From positions 53,651 to 112,295 of the forward strand of contig PLRV01000015.1 in assembly GCA_003164925.1 (NCBI GenBank): a stretch of 58,645 bases of DNA, in the 5' to 3' direction. The notes under the pieces are model-generated. The model was not told where the DNA came from, ran no database searches, and saw only the letters and a program-made list of their open reading frames with translations. Numbering within the stretch: position 1 is the stretch's first letter; each line of letters opens with the position of its first letter. Of the stretch, positions 37,435 to 45,500 are shown piece by piece. The position numbers and the translations under genes were made by a program. This DNA comes from Caulobacteraceae bacterium. Lineage in GTDB: Bacteria; Pseudomonadota; Alphaproteobacteria; Caulobacterales; Caulobacteraceae.

Positions 37435-37649
37435 GCTGCCGAGTCAGAAAATCCGATAGGCGCCAGGGCCATGCCGCCGCCCGGTCCAACATGCGTTTTA
37501 TGGCGCAGTAAGACTTGCGGGCCTTGAAATTTGGGCTGACAACACCCCGGCCGTTTCCAACCCCGAATATCGACTTGGAGCAGCCGAGTAAAAGGCCGAC
37601 AATAACGGCAGAACAACAGGCCCAAGCCGCCCCTTCAAGGAAACGCATC

Positions 37650-38243
37650 ATGAGACTGCTGACCCCTGTGCTCCTCGCGGCGATGTCGATGACCATCACC
37701 GCCGCTCCTGCTGTCGCTGGCCCGTATGAAGACGCCATGGATCGTTTCATGATCACGGAGCTGATGTACCGTTACGCTTTGATGCACAACGAGTCTGACA
37801 TCGAAGGCTGGGCGAACCTCTTCACTGACGACGCCGTTCTCTACGACCAGACCATGGGCTTTACCTACGCAAAGGGCAGAGCCGAGATCATTGCGCAAGC
37901 GAAGAAGGATCGCGCGAAGTACAATCCCGCGGCAGCCACCGCCACGCCCACAGAAGGCAAGTTGCAGTTGATGTCCATCAGGCACAACATAACCGACCCG
38001 GTCGTGACTCTGAACGGAGACGGGACGGCGTCCGGTATCTGCTATGTTCAGATCGTGGGCAACCAGCCCGGCGTGGGTCCCATTCTGCTGGCTCAGGGCT
38101 ACTACAAGGACCAGTACATCAAGAAGAACGGTAAGTGGCTCTTCACCCGGCGGGATCTGAACGCCATGGAGTGGAGCAACTGGGGCGCCGCCAAGACGTT
38201 AGGCTTCATCAATGGCCCCCTACCGGCCGGGGTGAAGCCCTAG
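37650..38243 (+). CDS. Exported SnoaL/NTF2-like protein
   Basis: The product from the ATG at 37650 (AAGGA site upstream) is 197 residues with a signal peptide MRLLTPVLLAAMSMTITAAPAVA. The mature domain is the NTF2-like cone of the SnoaL type: RFMITELMYRYALMHNESDIEGWANLFTDDAVLYDQ, a FTYAKGRAEIIAQAK helix, and RHNITDPVVTLNGDGTASG with a conserved His. Such domains bind or isomerise small hydrophobic molecules; here it would act in the periplasm. It is 215 bp downstream of the SDR gene on the same strand. Confidence 0.85.
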   Translation: MRLLTPVLLAAMSMTITAAPAVAGPYEDAMDRFMITELMYRYALMHNESDIEGWANLFTDDAVLYDQTMGFTYAKGRAEIIAQAKKDRAKYNPAAATATPTEGKLQLMSIRHNITDPVVTLNGDGTASGICYVQIVGNQPGVGPILLAQGYYKDQYIKKNGKWLFTRRDLNAMEWSNWGAAKTLGFINGPLPAGVKP

Positions 38244-38380
38244 GCGACGCCCGTTTCCAGCGAAGGCGCATTTCGTCCTCCCCGCGCGCATGTGCTGGAC
38301 CCGCTTGCGGCGCATCCCGGATGCGAGCATCGGGCCAAATCGGTTCCACCAGAGCCGCACGGTTCCGTAGCGCGCACGCC

Positions 38381-38394
38381 TTGACATCGCTCAA
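38381..38394 (+). promoter_or_regulatory. FNR/FixK-type box upstream of the host-attachment-family gene
   Basis: TTGA-CATCGC-TCAA is a second exact TTGA-N6-TCAA site, centred about 98 bp before the ATG at 38486. It is followed by AGCGG, as is the box at 35938 (both read TCAAAGCGG). TTGACA also fits a -35 element, so a housekeeping promoter is an alternative reading. Confidence 0.55.
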
Positions 38395-38485
38395 AGCGGA
38401 CAGCGCCGCCGCGTCTAAGAGTAACCTGTCGAGAAGGCAGGCGGACGTCAGCAGTCGTCACGGAGCCAATGCGCGGGATTTTATC

Positions 38486-38917
38486 ATGAAGCCCTTAAGG
38501 ACCGAATTCATAATCGCCGACGGAGCGCGCGCGCGTTGGGTGAAGCGCGCCGAAAACGCCGACGATTTCGTGACCATAAAGGAGCTGAAGGCAGGTCGCA
38601 GGCCGCAGGGCAAAACCAAGGGCGTGGTGTTCGACAGCACGACCCATCGCGGCTACGGCATGGAAGCGCGCGCCGACGCGGTGCTTGAGCATTCGGCTAT
38701 GTTCGCAAAGCAGGTTGCCGAGGCGATCAACGTCGACGCCGATCGCCAAGACCTTGAACGCCTGGTGATCGCGGCGCCAGCCCGCACCTTGGCCGCGATC
38801 AGCGATCATCTCTCGGCGGCCGCCAAGGCAAAATTGGCCAAGACGCTGGCCAAGGACCTGACCAAGACGCCCGATCATGAGCTCAAGGACTGGCTGCACC
38901 CGCTGGAACTCGGCTAA
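38486..38917 (+). CDS. Host-attachment family protein (PF10116 type)
   Basis: The 143-residue product matches the family named 'protein required for attachment to host cells' after an Agrobacterium gene. It begins FIIADGARARWVKRAENADDF, has a central GYGMEARADAVLEHSAMFAKQVAEAIN, then LVIAAPARTLAAISDHLSAAAKAKLAKTLAKDLTKTPDHELKDWL. The fold resembles eRF1 domain 1-like stress proteins. It is cytoplasmic (no signal). A role in attachment is not shown for most members. An FNR/FixK-type box lies upstream. Confidence 0.88.
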   Translation: MKPLRTEFIIADGARARWVKRAENADDFVTIKELKAGRRPQGKTKGVVFDSTTHRGYGMEARADAVLEHSAMFAKQVAEAINVDADRQDLERLVIAAPARTLAAISDHLSAAAKAKLAKTLAKDLTKTPDHELKDWLHPLELG

Positions 38918-38989
38918 TCTGCAGAGCAGAAGACCTGAAAGCATAAGGGCGGATCTCTCGCCCCCGCCCGCTCCAGCCGCCGCTGGCTT

Positions 38990-39709
38990 CTAGGCGGAAT
39001 GCTGCTTTCGCCGCACCCAAGGCATCCGTCGCTCGATGGTCACTGCGCCTATCCCCACATGGCATCCATAGACGAGAACCTCCACACCCGCGTCGGCGGC
39101 TCGATCAAGGGCGCGAGCGAAGGCGGAGTCGAGGTCCTGGCAGGCGCAAAACGCTTCACAGTCCATCCGCTGCACGACGAACAGCACGACAGCCCGATCC
39201 CCTTCGGCGACCATGGCTTCAAGCTCCTTGAGGTGCTTGGTCGATCGCGCCGCAACGCAATCCGGAAATTCGGCCAGTCCTTTAGTCCTTGAAAGGTGGC
39301 AATTTTTGACCTCCAGCCAGCAGGGCGCCTGGTCCGGATCGGTCAGCAGGAAGTCCACGCGACTGGCGGCGCCATACTTCACCTCGCGCCGCACACTGGC
39401 ATAGTTGGCCAGCTCGGGGATGGCCCCCGCCGCCAGCGCCTCGGCCACGATGCGATTGGGGTGCATGGTGTTGATGCCCACCAGTCCCCCATCGGTCTGC
39501 ACCAGCTCCAGCGTATGAGCCAATTTGCGCGTGGGGCTGTCCGAACGCGAGACCCAGGCGGGCAGGCCCGGCGTATTCAGGCCCAGCATGGCGCCGGGGT
39601 TGGGACAATGGGCGGTGATCTCGCGCCCGTCATCCATCAGGACATCGGCGAAGAAGCGCTTGTAGCGCTGGACGAGGCGGCCGCGCTGGAGAGGACTGCA
39701 GAATTCCAT
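38990..39709 (-). CDS. sfsA: SfsA family DNA-binding protein/nuclease
   Basis: The 239-residue product starts at the ATG at 39709; a GTG four codons earlier is possible. The N-terminal OB-like part is [33 protein letters not shown]. The nuclease-like core is [31 protein letters not shown]. The tail [12 protein letters not shown] is conserved. In E. coli SfsA was linked to maltose gene expression; the biochemical role is unclear, but the D...EVK motif suggests a PD-(D/E)XK nuclease fold. Confidence 0.95.
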   Translation of the reverse strand: MEFCSPLQRGRLVQRYKRFFADVLMDDGREITAHCPNPGAMLGLNTPGLPAWVSRSDSPTRKLAHTLELVQTDGGLVGINTMHPNRIVAEALAAGAIPELANYASVRREVKYGAASRVDFLLTDPDQAPCWLEVKNCHLSRTKGLAEFPDCVAARSTKHLKELEAMVAEGDRAVVLFVVQRMDCEAFCACQDLDSAFARALDRAADAGVEVLVYGCHVGIGAVTIERRMPWVRRKQHSA

Positions 39710-39764
39710 GACGGGGCGCACTATAGGCGCCGCGGCGGACGCGTCACGTCCCGGGCAGGCTAGC

Positions 39765-40505
39765 CTATAGCTGCATGCACACGATCGCCGCGCGGTAGGT
39801 GACGGCGCCGCCCGCCGCCTCGAAGCCTCGCAGGGCCCGGCGCATGGTGCCGCCGCTCAGCGGCCGGCCCAGGCCGACGTCCACCCCAGCCTGCCGCGCC
39901 GCCCGCAGGAAGGCGATCCCGTCCACGTGGCGCTCGTGCAGATCAAGGATCTCGATGCGGGCGCCGGGCGCCCAAGCCCGCAGTTGCTCTAGGCTCGCCA
40001 TGGGCGGACCGGGCTCGGCGGCTCCCGCGGCGATGAGCGCCTTGCGCCATTCGGCGAAGGAGCCCTCGATCAGGGTGGAAAAGGCCAGAACACCGTCCGG
40101 GCTCACCAGAGCCCGCCACCGGGCGATCGCGGCCTGTGGGTCGGCCAGCCACTGCAGGGTCAGGCTGGAGCAGACCAGGTCGAATCCCGGCCGCACCGCC
40201 GGCGCCTGGGCGTCGGTCAACAGGCGGCGCACGGCGGGGTGGGGGGCGGCCTTGCCCAGGACCTCCAGCATGGCTGGGGCGATGTCGCTGGCGATCCACA
40301 GCGCCGGTTGCAGGGGGCCCGCGAGGCGGGCCGTGAGCTGGCCGGCGCCGCAGCCCAGCTCCAGCACTCGCCCGCCCGGCATCAGGTTCGCTGCCAGAAT
40401 CTGTGCGGCCAGAGCATCGGCCACGCGTCGCTGAACAAGCGCTGCTTCGCCATAGGTGGGGGCCGCGGCGTCGAACCGGGCCGCGATCCGCTTGGTCCGC
40501 GTCAT
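39765..40505 (-). CDS. bioC: Malonyl-ACP O-methyltransferase BioC
   Basis: BioC methylates malonyl-ACP so it can prime fatty-acid synthesis of the pimeloyl chain for biotin. The ATG at 40505 overlaps the stop of the hydrolase gene by 3 bp, giving 246 residues. The SAM motif I is [20 protein letters not shown]. The BioC-type N-terminus is [26 protein letters not shown], and the motif [37 protein letters not shown] is characteristic. It is last in bioA-bioF-bioH-like-bioC. Confidence 0.92.
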   Translation of the reverse strand: MTRTKRIAARFDAAAPTYGEAALVQRRVADALAAQILAANLMPGGRVLELGCGAGQLTARLAGPLQPALWIASDIAPAMLEVLGKAAPHPAVRRLLTDAQAPAVRPGFDLVCSSLTLQWLADPQAAIARWRALVSPDGVLAFSTLIEGSFAEWRKALIAAGAAEPGPPMASLEQLRAWAPGARIEILDLHERHVDGIAFLRAARQAGVDVGLGRPLSGGTMRRALRGFEAAGGAVTYRAAIVCMQL

Positions 40506-41155
40506 TCGGCGATGGCCTGCACGGCTGCGCGGACCAGGGCGGCGCATTCGCCCGGCGCTGTGATGGGCGACAGATGGTCCTGGGCCTGGCGCAGGAGGCG
40601 TAGCCGCGTAGGGACGCCTTCGAAGGAGGCGTCGGCCAGTCCGAGGGGCGCGATGGGGTCTTCGCAGGCGTGCAGCCGCCAGACGGGCAGCCGCCGCGCC
40701 GCCGCGCGGCCGTCCAGCCGGGTGAGCCGCTCTAGTCCGCGCGCAAGGCTTTGAGGGTCCGGCTCGCCGGCCGCGGGGCTCATCCCGCGCAAGGCCCGTC
40801 CCAGGAAATCCGCCACCAGCGGCCCCGGCCCATGGTCCAGGCGCTTGACCATGAGTTGGATCCTGCGCGGGTCCTGACCGGCGGGGAAGTCGGCGGCGGC
40901 GGCGAAGCGCGCGAAGCCGTCGATGGCGACCAGGCCGCACAGAGGCGCGGGCGGATCGGCAAGCAGCTCCAAGGCCCCGAGCGATTGGCCCACGCCCAAC
41001 CACGCCGTTCCTTCCTGATAGGGCAATCCCTGTGGCGCGCCGTAGTAGCCCGCGTCGAGCACCGCGGCGTCCTTGGCCAGATCGCCCAGCGCGTCCAGCA
41101 CGCCATTCCACAGCGTGCGGTCCAGGGCCCAGCCGTGGGCGAAGAGCAGGCGCAC
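40502..41155 (-). CDS. bioH: BioH-like alpha/beta hydrolase (pimeloyl-ACP methyl ester esterase)
   Basis: The enzyme would release the BioC methyl group once the pimeloyl chain is complete. I start at a GTG at 41155, 2 bp after the bioF stop, giving 217 residues beginning MRLLFAHGWALDRTLW. The nucleophile elbow is GVGQSLGALEL (Ser), the acid is in HACEDPIAPL and the His in QAQDHLSPIT. The position between bioF and bioC supports the BioH role. Sequence alone cannot separate it from other esterases used in this step. Confidence 0.85.
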   Translation of the reverse strand: MRLLFAHGWALDRTLWNGVLDALGDLAKDAAVLDAGYYGAPQGLPYQEGTAWLGVGQSLGALELLADPPAPLCGLVAIDGFARFAAAADFPAGQDPRRIQLMVKRLDHGPGPLVADFLGRALRGMSPAAGEPDPQSLARGLERLTRLDGRAAARRLPVWRLHACEDPIAPLGLADASFEGVPTRLRLLRQAQDHLSPITAPGECAALVRAAVQAIAE

Positions 41156-41157
41156 CC

Positions 41158-42336
41158 TCAATCCAGAGCTCCGATCGCTTCGATCAGGCGGTCGACGGTT
41201 TCGGGCGCATGGGCCGCGCTGAGGGTGAGGCGCAGTCGACTGGCCCCGGCGGGCACGGTCGGCGGCCGGATGGCGACCGCCAGCAAGCCGGCCGACTCCA
41301 TGGCCGCCATGGCGCGCATGGCCCGCGCTTCCGCGCCCAGGCCAATGGGTGCAATCTGGCTGCAAGAGCCGAAGGTGGCCAGGCCCCTTTGTTCGGCGGC
41401 CGCCCGCACACGCGCCGCTTGGGCCAGCACATAGGCCCGTTCCGCGTCCATCGCGGGGACAAGGTCGAGGGCGGCGTCCAGGGCGCCCAGCACGGCCGGG
41501 GGCGGGGCGGTGGAATAGATGAAGCCGCCGCAGGTCTGTACCAAGGCGTCGATCAGCAGGCCCGGTCCGGCCACATAGGCGCCGAAGCCGCCCAGCGCCT
41601 TGCCCAAGGTGCCCATGACGATCACCGGCGCGTCCTTGGGCAATTGCGCGCATAGGCCTGCTCCGCGCGGTCCGAACACGCCGGTCGCGTGGGCCTCGTC
41701 CACATAGAGCAGCGCCTCATGACGCTCGGCGAGGGCCAGAAGGGCGGGCAGGTCGGCGTGGTCGCCGTCCATGCTGAATACCGACTCGGTCAGGATCAGG
41801 CGCATCCCGCCCTGTCGCGCAATGAGCAGCCGCTCCAGGTGCTCCAGGTCGTTGTGGCGGAAGCGGACCTGTTGCAGTCCGGCCAAGGCGGCGCCGGCGT
41901 GCAGGCTGGCGTGGATCAGGCGGTCCGCGAACAGGGTGACGGGGCCATCGGCCAGGGCGGCGATGGCCGGCAGGACCGAGGCGTTGGCCTGCCAGCCGGA
42001 CGCGAACAGCAGCGCCGCCTGCGCGCCCTTGAAAGCCGCCAGCTTTTCTTCCACGGCCAGATGCTGGGGAGAGGTTCCCGTTACAAGCCGGGAGGCCGGC
42101 GATCCGGCGCCGAAGCGCCCCGCATAGTCCGCCGCCCGGGCCATGACCTTAGGATGCAGGGCCAGGCCGAGATAGTCGTTGGAGGAGAAATCCGCCAGGA
42201 CCCGCCCGTCAGCCAGGCGGATCTTGCCGCCAGCCTCACGCGACATCGAGCGCAGACGTCTACGCCGTCCCGCCTGCTCGGCCTGTTCGAGGCGTTCGGC
42301 CAGGGTTTGCTGAAATGCGGCCCAGGCCTCGTTCAC
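41158..42336 (-). CDS. bioF: 8-amino-7-oxononanoate synthase
   Basis: BioF condenses pimeloyl-ACP with alanine using PLP. The 392-residue enzyme has the alpha-oxoamine synthase signatures DFSSNDYLGLALHP, TGTSPQHLAVEEKLAAFKG, YVDEAHATGVFGPRGAGL, and the PLP lysine in GTLGKALGGFGAYVAG. It overlaps bioA by 4 bp (ATGA), so the two are translationally coupled. Confidence 0.97.
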   Translation of the reverse strand: MNEAWAAFQQTLAERLEQAEQAGRRRRLRSMSREAGGKIRLADGRVLADFSSNDYLGLALHPKVMARAADYAGRFGAGSPASRLVTGTSPQHLAVEEKLAAFKGAQAALLFASGWQANASVLPAIAALADGPVTLFADRLIHASLHAGAALAGLQQVRFRHNDLEHLERLLIARQGGMRLILTESVFSMDGDHADLPALLALAERHEALLYVDEAHATGVFGPRGAGLCAQLPKDAPVIVMGTLGKALGGFGAYVAGPGLLIDALVQTCGGFIYSTAPPPAVLGALDAALDLVPAMDAERAYVLAQAARVRAAAEQRGLATFGSCSQIAPIGLGAEARAMRAMAAMESAGLLAVAIRPPTVPAGASRLRLTLSAAHAPETVDRLIEAIGALD

Positions 42337-43607
42337 ACCGCGCTCCTAGACCATTGCGTCACGACCTCGACGACGGCGCCGGTGAGATGCGTCAGGTCCT
42401 CCTGGCCGATGATCAGGGGCGGCGTCAGATAGACGACCCGTCCGAACGGCCGCACCCACACGCCGCGCGCCACGAAGCCGTGGCGCAGCGCGTCCGATGG
42501 GCGCTGCAGCTCGACCACGCCGATGGCACCCTTCACGCGCACGTCGACCACGCCCGGCAGCCCGACGCAGGGCTCAAGTTCCGCCTTGAGCTGCAGCTCC
42601 AGCGCTTGGGCCTGGGCCAGCCGGGGTTGGGTCTCGAACAGGTCGAGCGAGGCGTTGGCCGCCGCGCAGGCGAGGGGATTGGCCATGAAGGTCGGCCCAT
42701 GCATCAGCACCGCCGCGGGGTGCTCGGCCTCGAACGCCTCGGCTATGGGTCGGCGCGCCAGGGTCGCCGCCAATGGCAGTATGCCGCCGCTGAGCGCCTT
42801 GGATAGGCACAGAATGTCGGGGATCGCCTCGCTCTGCTCGAAGGCGAACATGGAGCCGGTGCGCGCGAAGCCGGTGAATATCTCGTCGAAGATCAACAGT
42901 ATGCCATGGCGGTCGCACAGCCGACGCAGGACGTCGAGCGCGTGCGGCGGATAGAAGCGCATGCCGCCGGCGCCCTGCGCCAGTGGCTCGACCACGAGCG
43001 CGGCCACGCCATCAGCGTGGCGGGCCAGCGTCTCGTCCAGCGCCGCCTCGGTCTGTGCATTGATGGGCAGATCGGCCAACAGGGCCGGGCTGAACACGCC
43101 GGCGTACATGGCGTGCATGCCTTCTTCGGGGTCGCACAGGGGCATGGTCCCCAAGGTATCGCCGTGATAGCCGCCGCGGAAGGCTAGGAACCGGGTCTTC
43201 TCGGGTTTTCCCGCGATCATCCAGTACTGGACGGCCATCTTGAGGGCCACTTCAACGCTGACCGAGCCGGATTCGCTGAGGAAGACCCTTGTGAAATCGC
43301 CGGGGACGAGCCGCGTCAGGCGTTCGGCCAGGCGATAGGCGCCCTCGTGGGCCAAGCCGGCGAACATGACGTGGGGCAAGGTCGCGGCCTGCGCGCGAAT
43401 GGCTTCGACCAGATGAGGATGGGCGTGGCCATGGCAGGCGGTCCACCAGTTGGCCATGCCGTCGATCAGTTCGCGTCCATCCGCTAGCCGCAGCCGCACG
43501 CCGCTGGCCGAGACCACCGGCAAGGCTTCTGCGCCGAAGCGGGCGTAAGGCGGCCAGATGTGGTCGTGGCCGGCGCTCAGCCAGGAGGGCGTGTCGTGTT
43601 GGCTCAT
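42333..43607 (-). CDS. bioA: Adenosylmethionine-8-amino-7-oxononanoate aminotransferase
   Basis: BioA transfers the amino group of SAM to KAPA, giving DAPA, with PLP. The 424-residue class III aminotransferase shows GMANWWTACHGHAHP, SGSVSVEVALKMAVQYW, GYHGDTLGTMPLCDP, LIFDEIFTGFARTG and the PLP lysine in LCLSKALSGGILPLA. It is the first gene of the minus-strand bio operon. The operon faces bioD across a 216 bp region holding two palindromic elements. Confidence 0.98.
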   Translation of the reverse strand: MSQHDTPSWLSAGHDHIWPPYARFGAEALPVVSASGVRLRLADGRELIDGMANWWTACHGHAHPHLVEAIRAQAATLPHVMFAGLAHEGAYRLAERLTRLVPGDFTRVFLSESGSVSVEVALKMAVQYWMIAGKPEKTRFLAFRGGYHGDTLGTMPLCDPEEGMHAMYAGVFSPALLADLPINAQTEAALDETLARHADGVAALVVEPLAQGAGGMRFYPPHALDVLRRLCDRHGILLIFDEIFTGFARTGSMFAFEQSEAIPDILCLSKALSGGILPLAATLARRPIAEAFEAEHPAAVLMHGPTFMANPLACAAANASLDLFETQPRLAQAQALELQLKAELEPCVGLPGVVDVRVKGAIGVVELQRPSDALRHGFVARGVWVRPFGRVVYLTPPLIIGQEDLTHLTGAVVEVVTQWSRSAV

Positions 43608-43623
43608 GGCTCGCTATAGGACG

Positions 43624-43700
43624 CTAGTGTGGCGATTCAGAAACTCGCCTGCGGCTTGTGGAGCGCGCGGAGCGAATTCCTGAATCTACAGCCACACTAG
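43624..43700. repeat. CTAGTGTG-ended palindromic element, copy B
   Basis: This 77 bp unit runs from CTAGTGTGGCGATTCAGAAA to CACACTAG and folds on itself through its arms (the 3' arm reads CTAGTGTGGCTGTAGATTCAG on the other strand). Its first 25 bases match copy A at 16181 with one change. It lies 16 bp upstream of the bioA start. Confidence 0.85.
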
Positions 43701-43712
43701 AAATATATGATT

Positions 43713-43790
43713 CTAGTGTGCTTTTTTGAATCTGAAGTTCGCTTCGAGGCTTACCCAATGTGCAGGCGAACTTCAGATCCAGCACACTAG
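43713..43790. repeat. CTAGTGTG-ended palindromic element, copy C
   Basis: This 78 bp unit begins CTAGTGTGC and ends CACACTAG. The 5' arm TCTGAAGTTCGC is exactly complementary to the 3' arm GCGAACTTCAGA. The final 26 bases are identical to copy A. It is separated from copy B by 12 AT-rich bases and lies 33 bp before bioD. Confidence 0.88.
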
Positions 43791-43823
43791 GATGGGCGCT
43801 TTCTAGCAGAGACGGACGCAGCC

Positions 43824-44498
43824 ATGACGGCGTTTTTCGTGACCGGCTCCGGCACGGACATTGGCAAGACCTATGTGTGCGCTGGCCTGTTGAGGCTTTG
43901 GCGTGCGCGCGGTCTTAGCCCTTCCGCGTTCAAGCCGGCGGTCAGCGGGTTCGATGACGACGCCGCGGCCGACAGCGATCCGGCCGCCTTGCTGGCCGCC
44001 CTTGGCCTTCCGGCCGACCCGGCCTCGATTGAGGCGATCGCGCCATTCCGGCTGCGCGCGCCTCTGTCTCTCGATCAGGCCGCCGCTATGGAGGGCCGGT
44101 GCCTTACGCTTGACGTGCTGACTCAAGCCTGCCGCGCGGCTCGGGCCAAGGCGTACGGCCCACTGCTCATCGAGGGCGCCGGCGGGGTGATGAGCCCCCT
44201 CAACGACAGCGAGACCATGCTGGATCTTGTCCGGCAGGTCGGCGCCCCGGTGTTGTTCGTCACGGGCAGCTATCTGGGCGCCCTGAGCCACGCTCTGACC
44301 GGGCTGGCCTCCTTGGCGGCAGGAGGCGCGACCGTGCAGGCCGTGGTGGTCAACGAATCCGTCGAGGGGTCGGTCGGATTGGAGGAAACCGTCGCCAGCC
44401 TCAGGCGCCATTACGCCGCCGCGCCGGTGGCGGCCCTACCGCGTGAAGGGAGCGAACAGGCCTGGCGATCTGTGTCAGCCGCTTTGGGCGTCGAATAG
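43824..44498 (+). CDS. bioD: Dethiobiotin synthetase
   Basis: BioD closes the ureido ring of dethiobiotin from DAPA, CO2 and ATP. The 224-residue protein has the P-loop GSGTDIGKT at residues 8-16, the substrate block FKPAVSGFDDD, LLIEGAGGVMSPL, and ASYLG-type VTGSYLGALSHALTGL. It is divergent from bioA. bioB is not in the window, so the final sulfur insertion must be encoded elsewhere. Confidence 0.96.
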   Translation: MTAFFVTGSGTDIGKTYVCAGLLRLWRARGLSPSAFKPAVSGFDDDAAADSDPAALLAALGLPADPASIEAIAPFRLRAPLSLDQAAAMEGRCLTLDVLTQACRAARAKAYGPLLIEGAGGVMSPLNDSETMLDLVRQVGAPVLFVTGSYLGALSHALTGLASLAAGGATVQAVVVNESVEGSVGLEETVASLRRHYAAAPVAALPREGSEQAWRSVSAALGVE

Positions 44499-44521
44499 GC
44501 GCCGGACTCAGGGCGGAGGCG

Positions 44522-45046
44522 TCAGAACTGCGGACCGTCCACCAGCAGCCTGACGGCGTAGCCATCAGGCCCGTCGTAATGATGTTCAGTGATCAGCCGG
44601 AAGCGCACATTGCTTTTGGTCACCACCGTGAGGTCCGAGCTGAAGTCGCTTTTGGTCACGTCCGCGTCCAGGCACAGGGCGATACGCTTGGCCTGGTCCG
44701 CCGCCGCAAAATCGGGCTGTTCAGACTTCCACAGGCATGAATAGGCGTTTTTGCCGGGGCGCAGGCTGGAAGCCCTCACATCGCAGCGGTCGGCGTCCGG
44801 CAACACCAGCTTGGCCGGCGCCAGTCTCGGGGCCAGGAAGCTGGGCGTCAGGCGAATGAACGGGCTGAAATGGCTGAACTTGCCTGCGACCGGCGTGAAG
44901 TCCTGCAAGGCGGCCCGTTCAACGGCCTTATAGTCGTCGCAGGCCACTCGCCCCGCGCCATCGGCTGCCGGGGTGTCGGCCCAGGCGGCCATCGCGGTGA
45001 TTGCAGCGCAAAGCGCCGCCGGCAGGACCGTCCAACCTCTGACCAT
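44522..45046 (-). CDS. Exported protein of unknown function
   Basis: The 174-residue product has a signal peptide (VLPAALCAAITAMAAWA) and four mature cysteines: VACDDYKAV, ADRCDVRA, AYSCLWKS and ALCLDAD. They probably form two disulfides in the periplasm. The end is beta-rich (SNVRFRLITEHHYDGPDGYAVRLLVDG). I recognise no family. It is convergent with bioD. Confidence 0.7.
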   Translation of the reverse strand: MVRGWTVLPAALCAAITAMAAWADTPAADGAGRVACDDYKAVERAALQDFTPVAGKFSHFSPFIRLTPSFLAPRLAPAKLVLPDADRCDVRASSLRPGKNAYSCLWKSEQPDFAAADQAKRIALCLDADVTKSDFSSDLTVVTKSNVRFRLITEHHYDGPDGYAVRLLVDGPQF

Positions 45047-45164
45047 GCGTCGCCTCCCGCGATTCGCAACGCATTAGACCACGGCCGGGCCAATGGCCAC
45101 ACTGCGCCGGCTGCCAGAGCCAGCGTCGAGAGCCGAAGTCTTGACGGCCAAGGCCTTGATCGCC

Positions 45165-45193
45165 TTGGCGGACCTGCTTCGCCCCGCTAGGAT
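45165..45193 (+). promoter_or_regulatory. Promoter for tRNA-Leu
   Basis: TTGGCG (45165-45170) and TAGGAT (45188-45193) are spaced by 17 bp, placing the start about 5-8 bp before the first tRNA base at 45206. Confidence 0.55.
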
Positions 45194-45205
45194 GCTTCTT
45201 GGCAA

Positions 45206-45500
45206 GCGGGCGTGGCGAAACTGGTAGACGCAACGGACTTAAGCCAAGGATTGAGTGCCCTGGTGGAAACGCTAGGCGTAGAACTGCTCAAATTCGGGGA
45301 ACCCTGTCAGATGGCGATCCCGAGCCAAGCCCTGCGGGGAAGGTGTAGAGACTAGACGGGCAGCGCCTAAGGCCGAACGGCTAAGGTGAAGGGATAGTCC
45401 AGACCACGAACGCCAGTTCGGCGGCGGCGAAAGCCGAAGTGGGATGAAAATCCGTAGGGTCGAAAGACTCGTGCCGGTTCGATTCCGGCCGCCCGCACCA
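45206..45500 (+). tRNA. tRNA-Leu(UAA), split by a group I intron
   Basis: The two exons are 45206-45240 and 45447-45500 (89 nt when joined, CCA encoded). The acceptor stem GCGGGCG (45206-45212) pairs perfectly with CGCCCGC (45490-45496). The T-arm is GCCGG-TTCGATT-CCGGC. The anticodon stem ACGGA (45233-45237) pairs with TCCGT (45451-45455) and encloses the loop CTTAAAA with anticodon TAA. The long variable arm (GGGTC-GAAA-GACTC) is of the leucine type. The intron enters between the first and second anticodon bases, the same place as in cyanobacterial and plastid tRNA-Leu(UAA). Confidence 0.95.
45241..45446 (+). ncRNA. Group I self-splicing intron in tRNA-Leu(UAA), about 206 nt
   Basis: The exon end GGACTT forms P1 with GAGT(G)CC (45253-45259), giving the required U.G pair at the 5' splice site. 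The core reads AAATTCGGGGAACCCT (P element), GGCGATCCCGAGCCAAG (Q), GTAGAGACTAGACGGGC (R, 45345-45361) and GGGATAGTCCAGACC (S). GACTA at 45350-45354 pairs with TAGTC at 45395-45399 to form P7, the guanosine site. GAAA loops close P2 and P9-type stems. The last base is G45446 (omega G). There is no homing endonuclease frame. The layout resembles the small tRNA-intron class (IC3) of cyanobacteria and Azoarcus. Confidence 0.92.

Noticed and set aside
40506-41111. An N-terminal extension of bioC reaching into the hydrolase gene
   Set aside because: The extra sequence is Arg/Gly-rich and out of frame with the hydrolase; the BioC family start fits the ATG at 40505.
45241-45446. Reading the tRNA-Leu insert as part of a protein gene on the minus strand (45272-45549)
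   Set aside because: The short frames cross tRNA exons and the intron core, which are explained far better as structured RNA.
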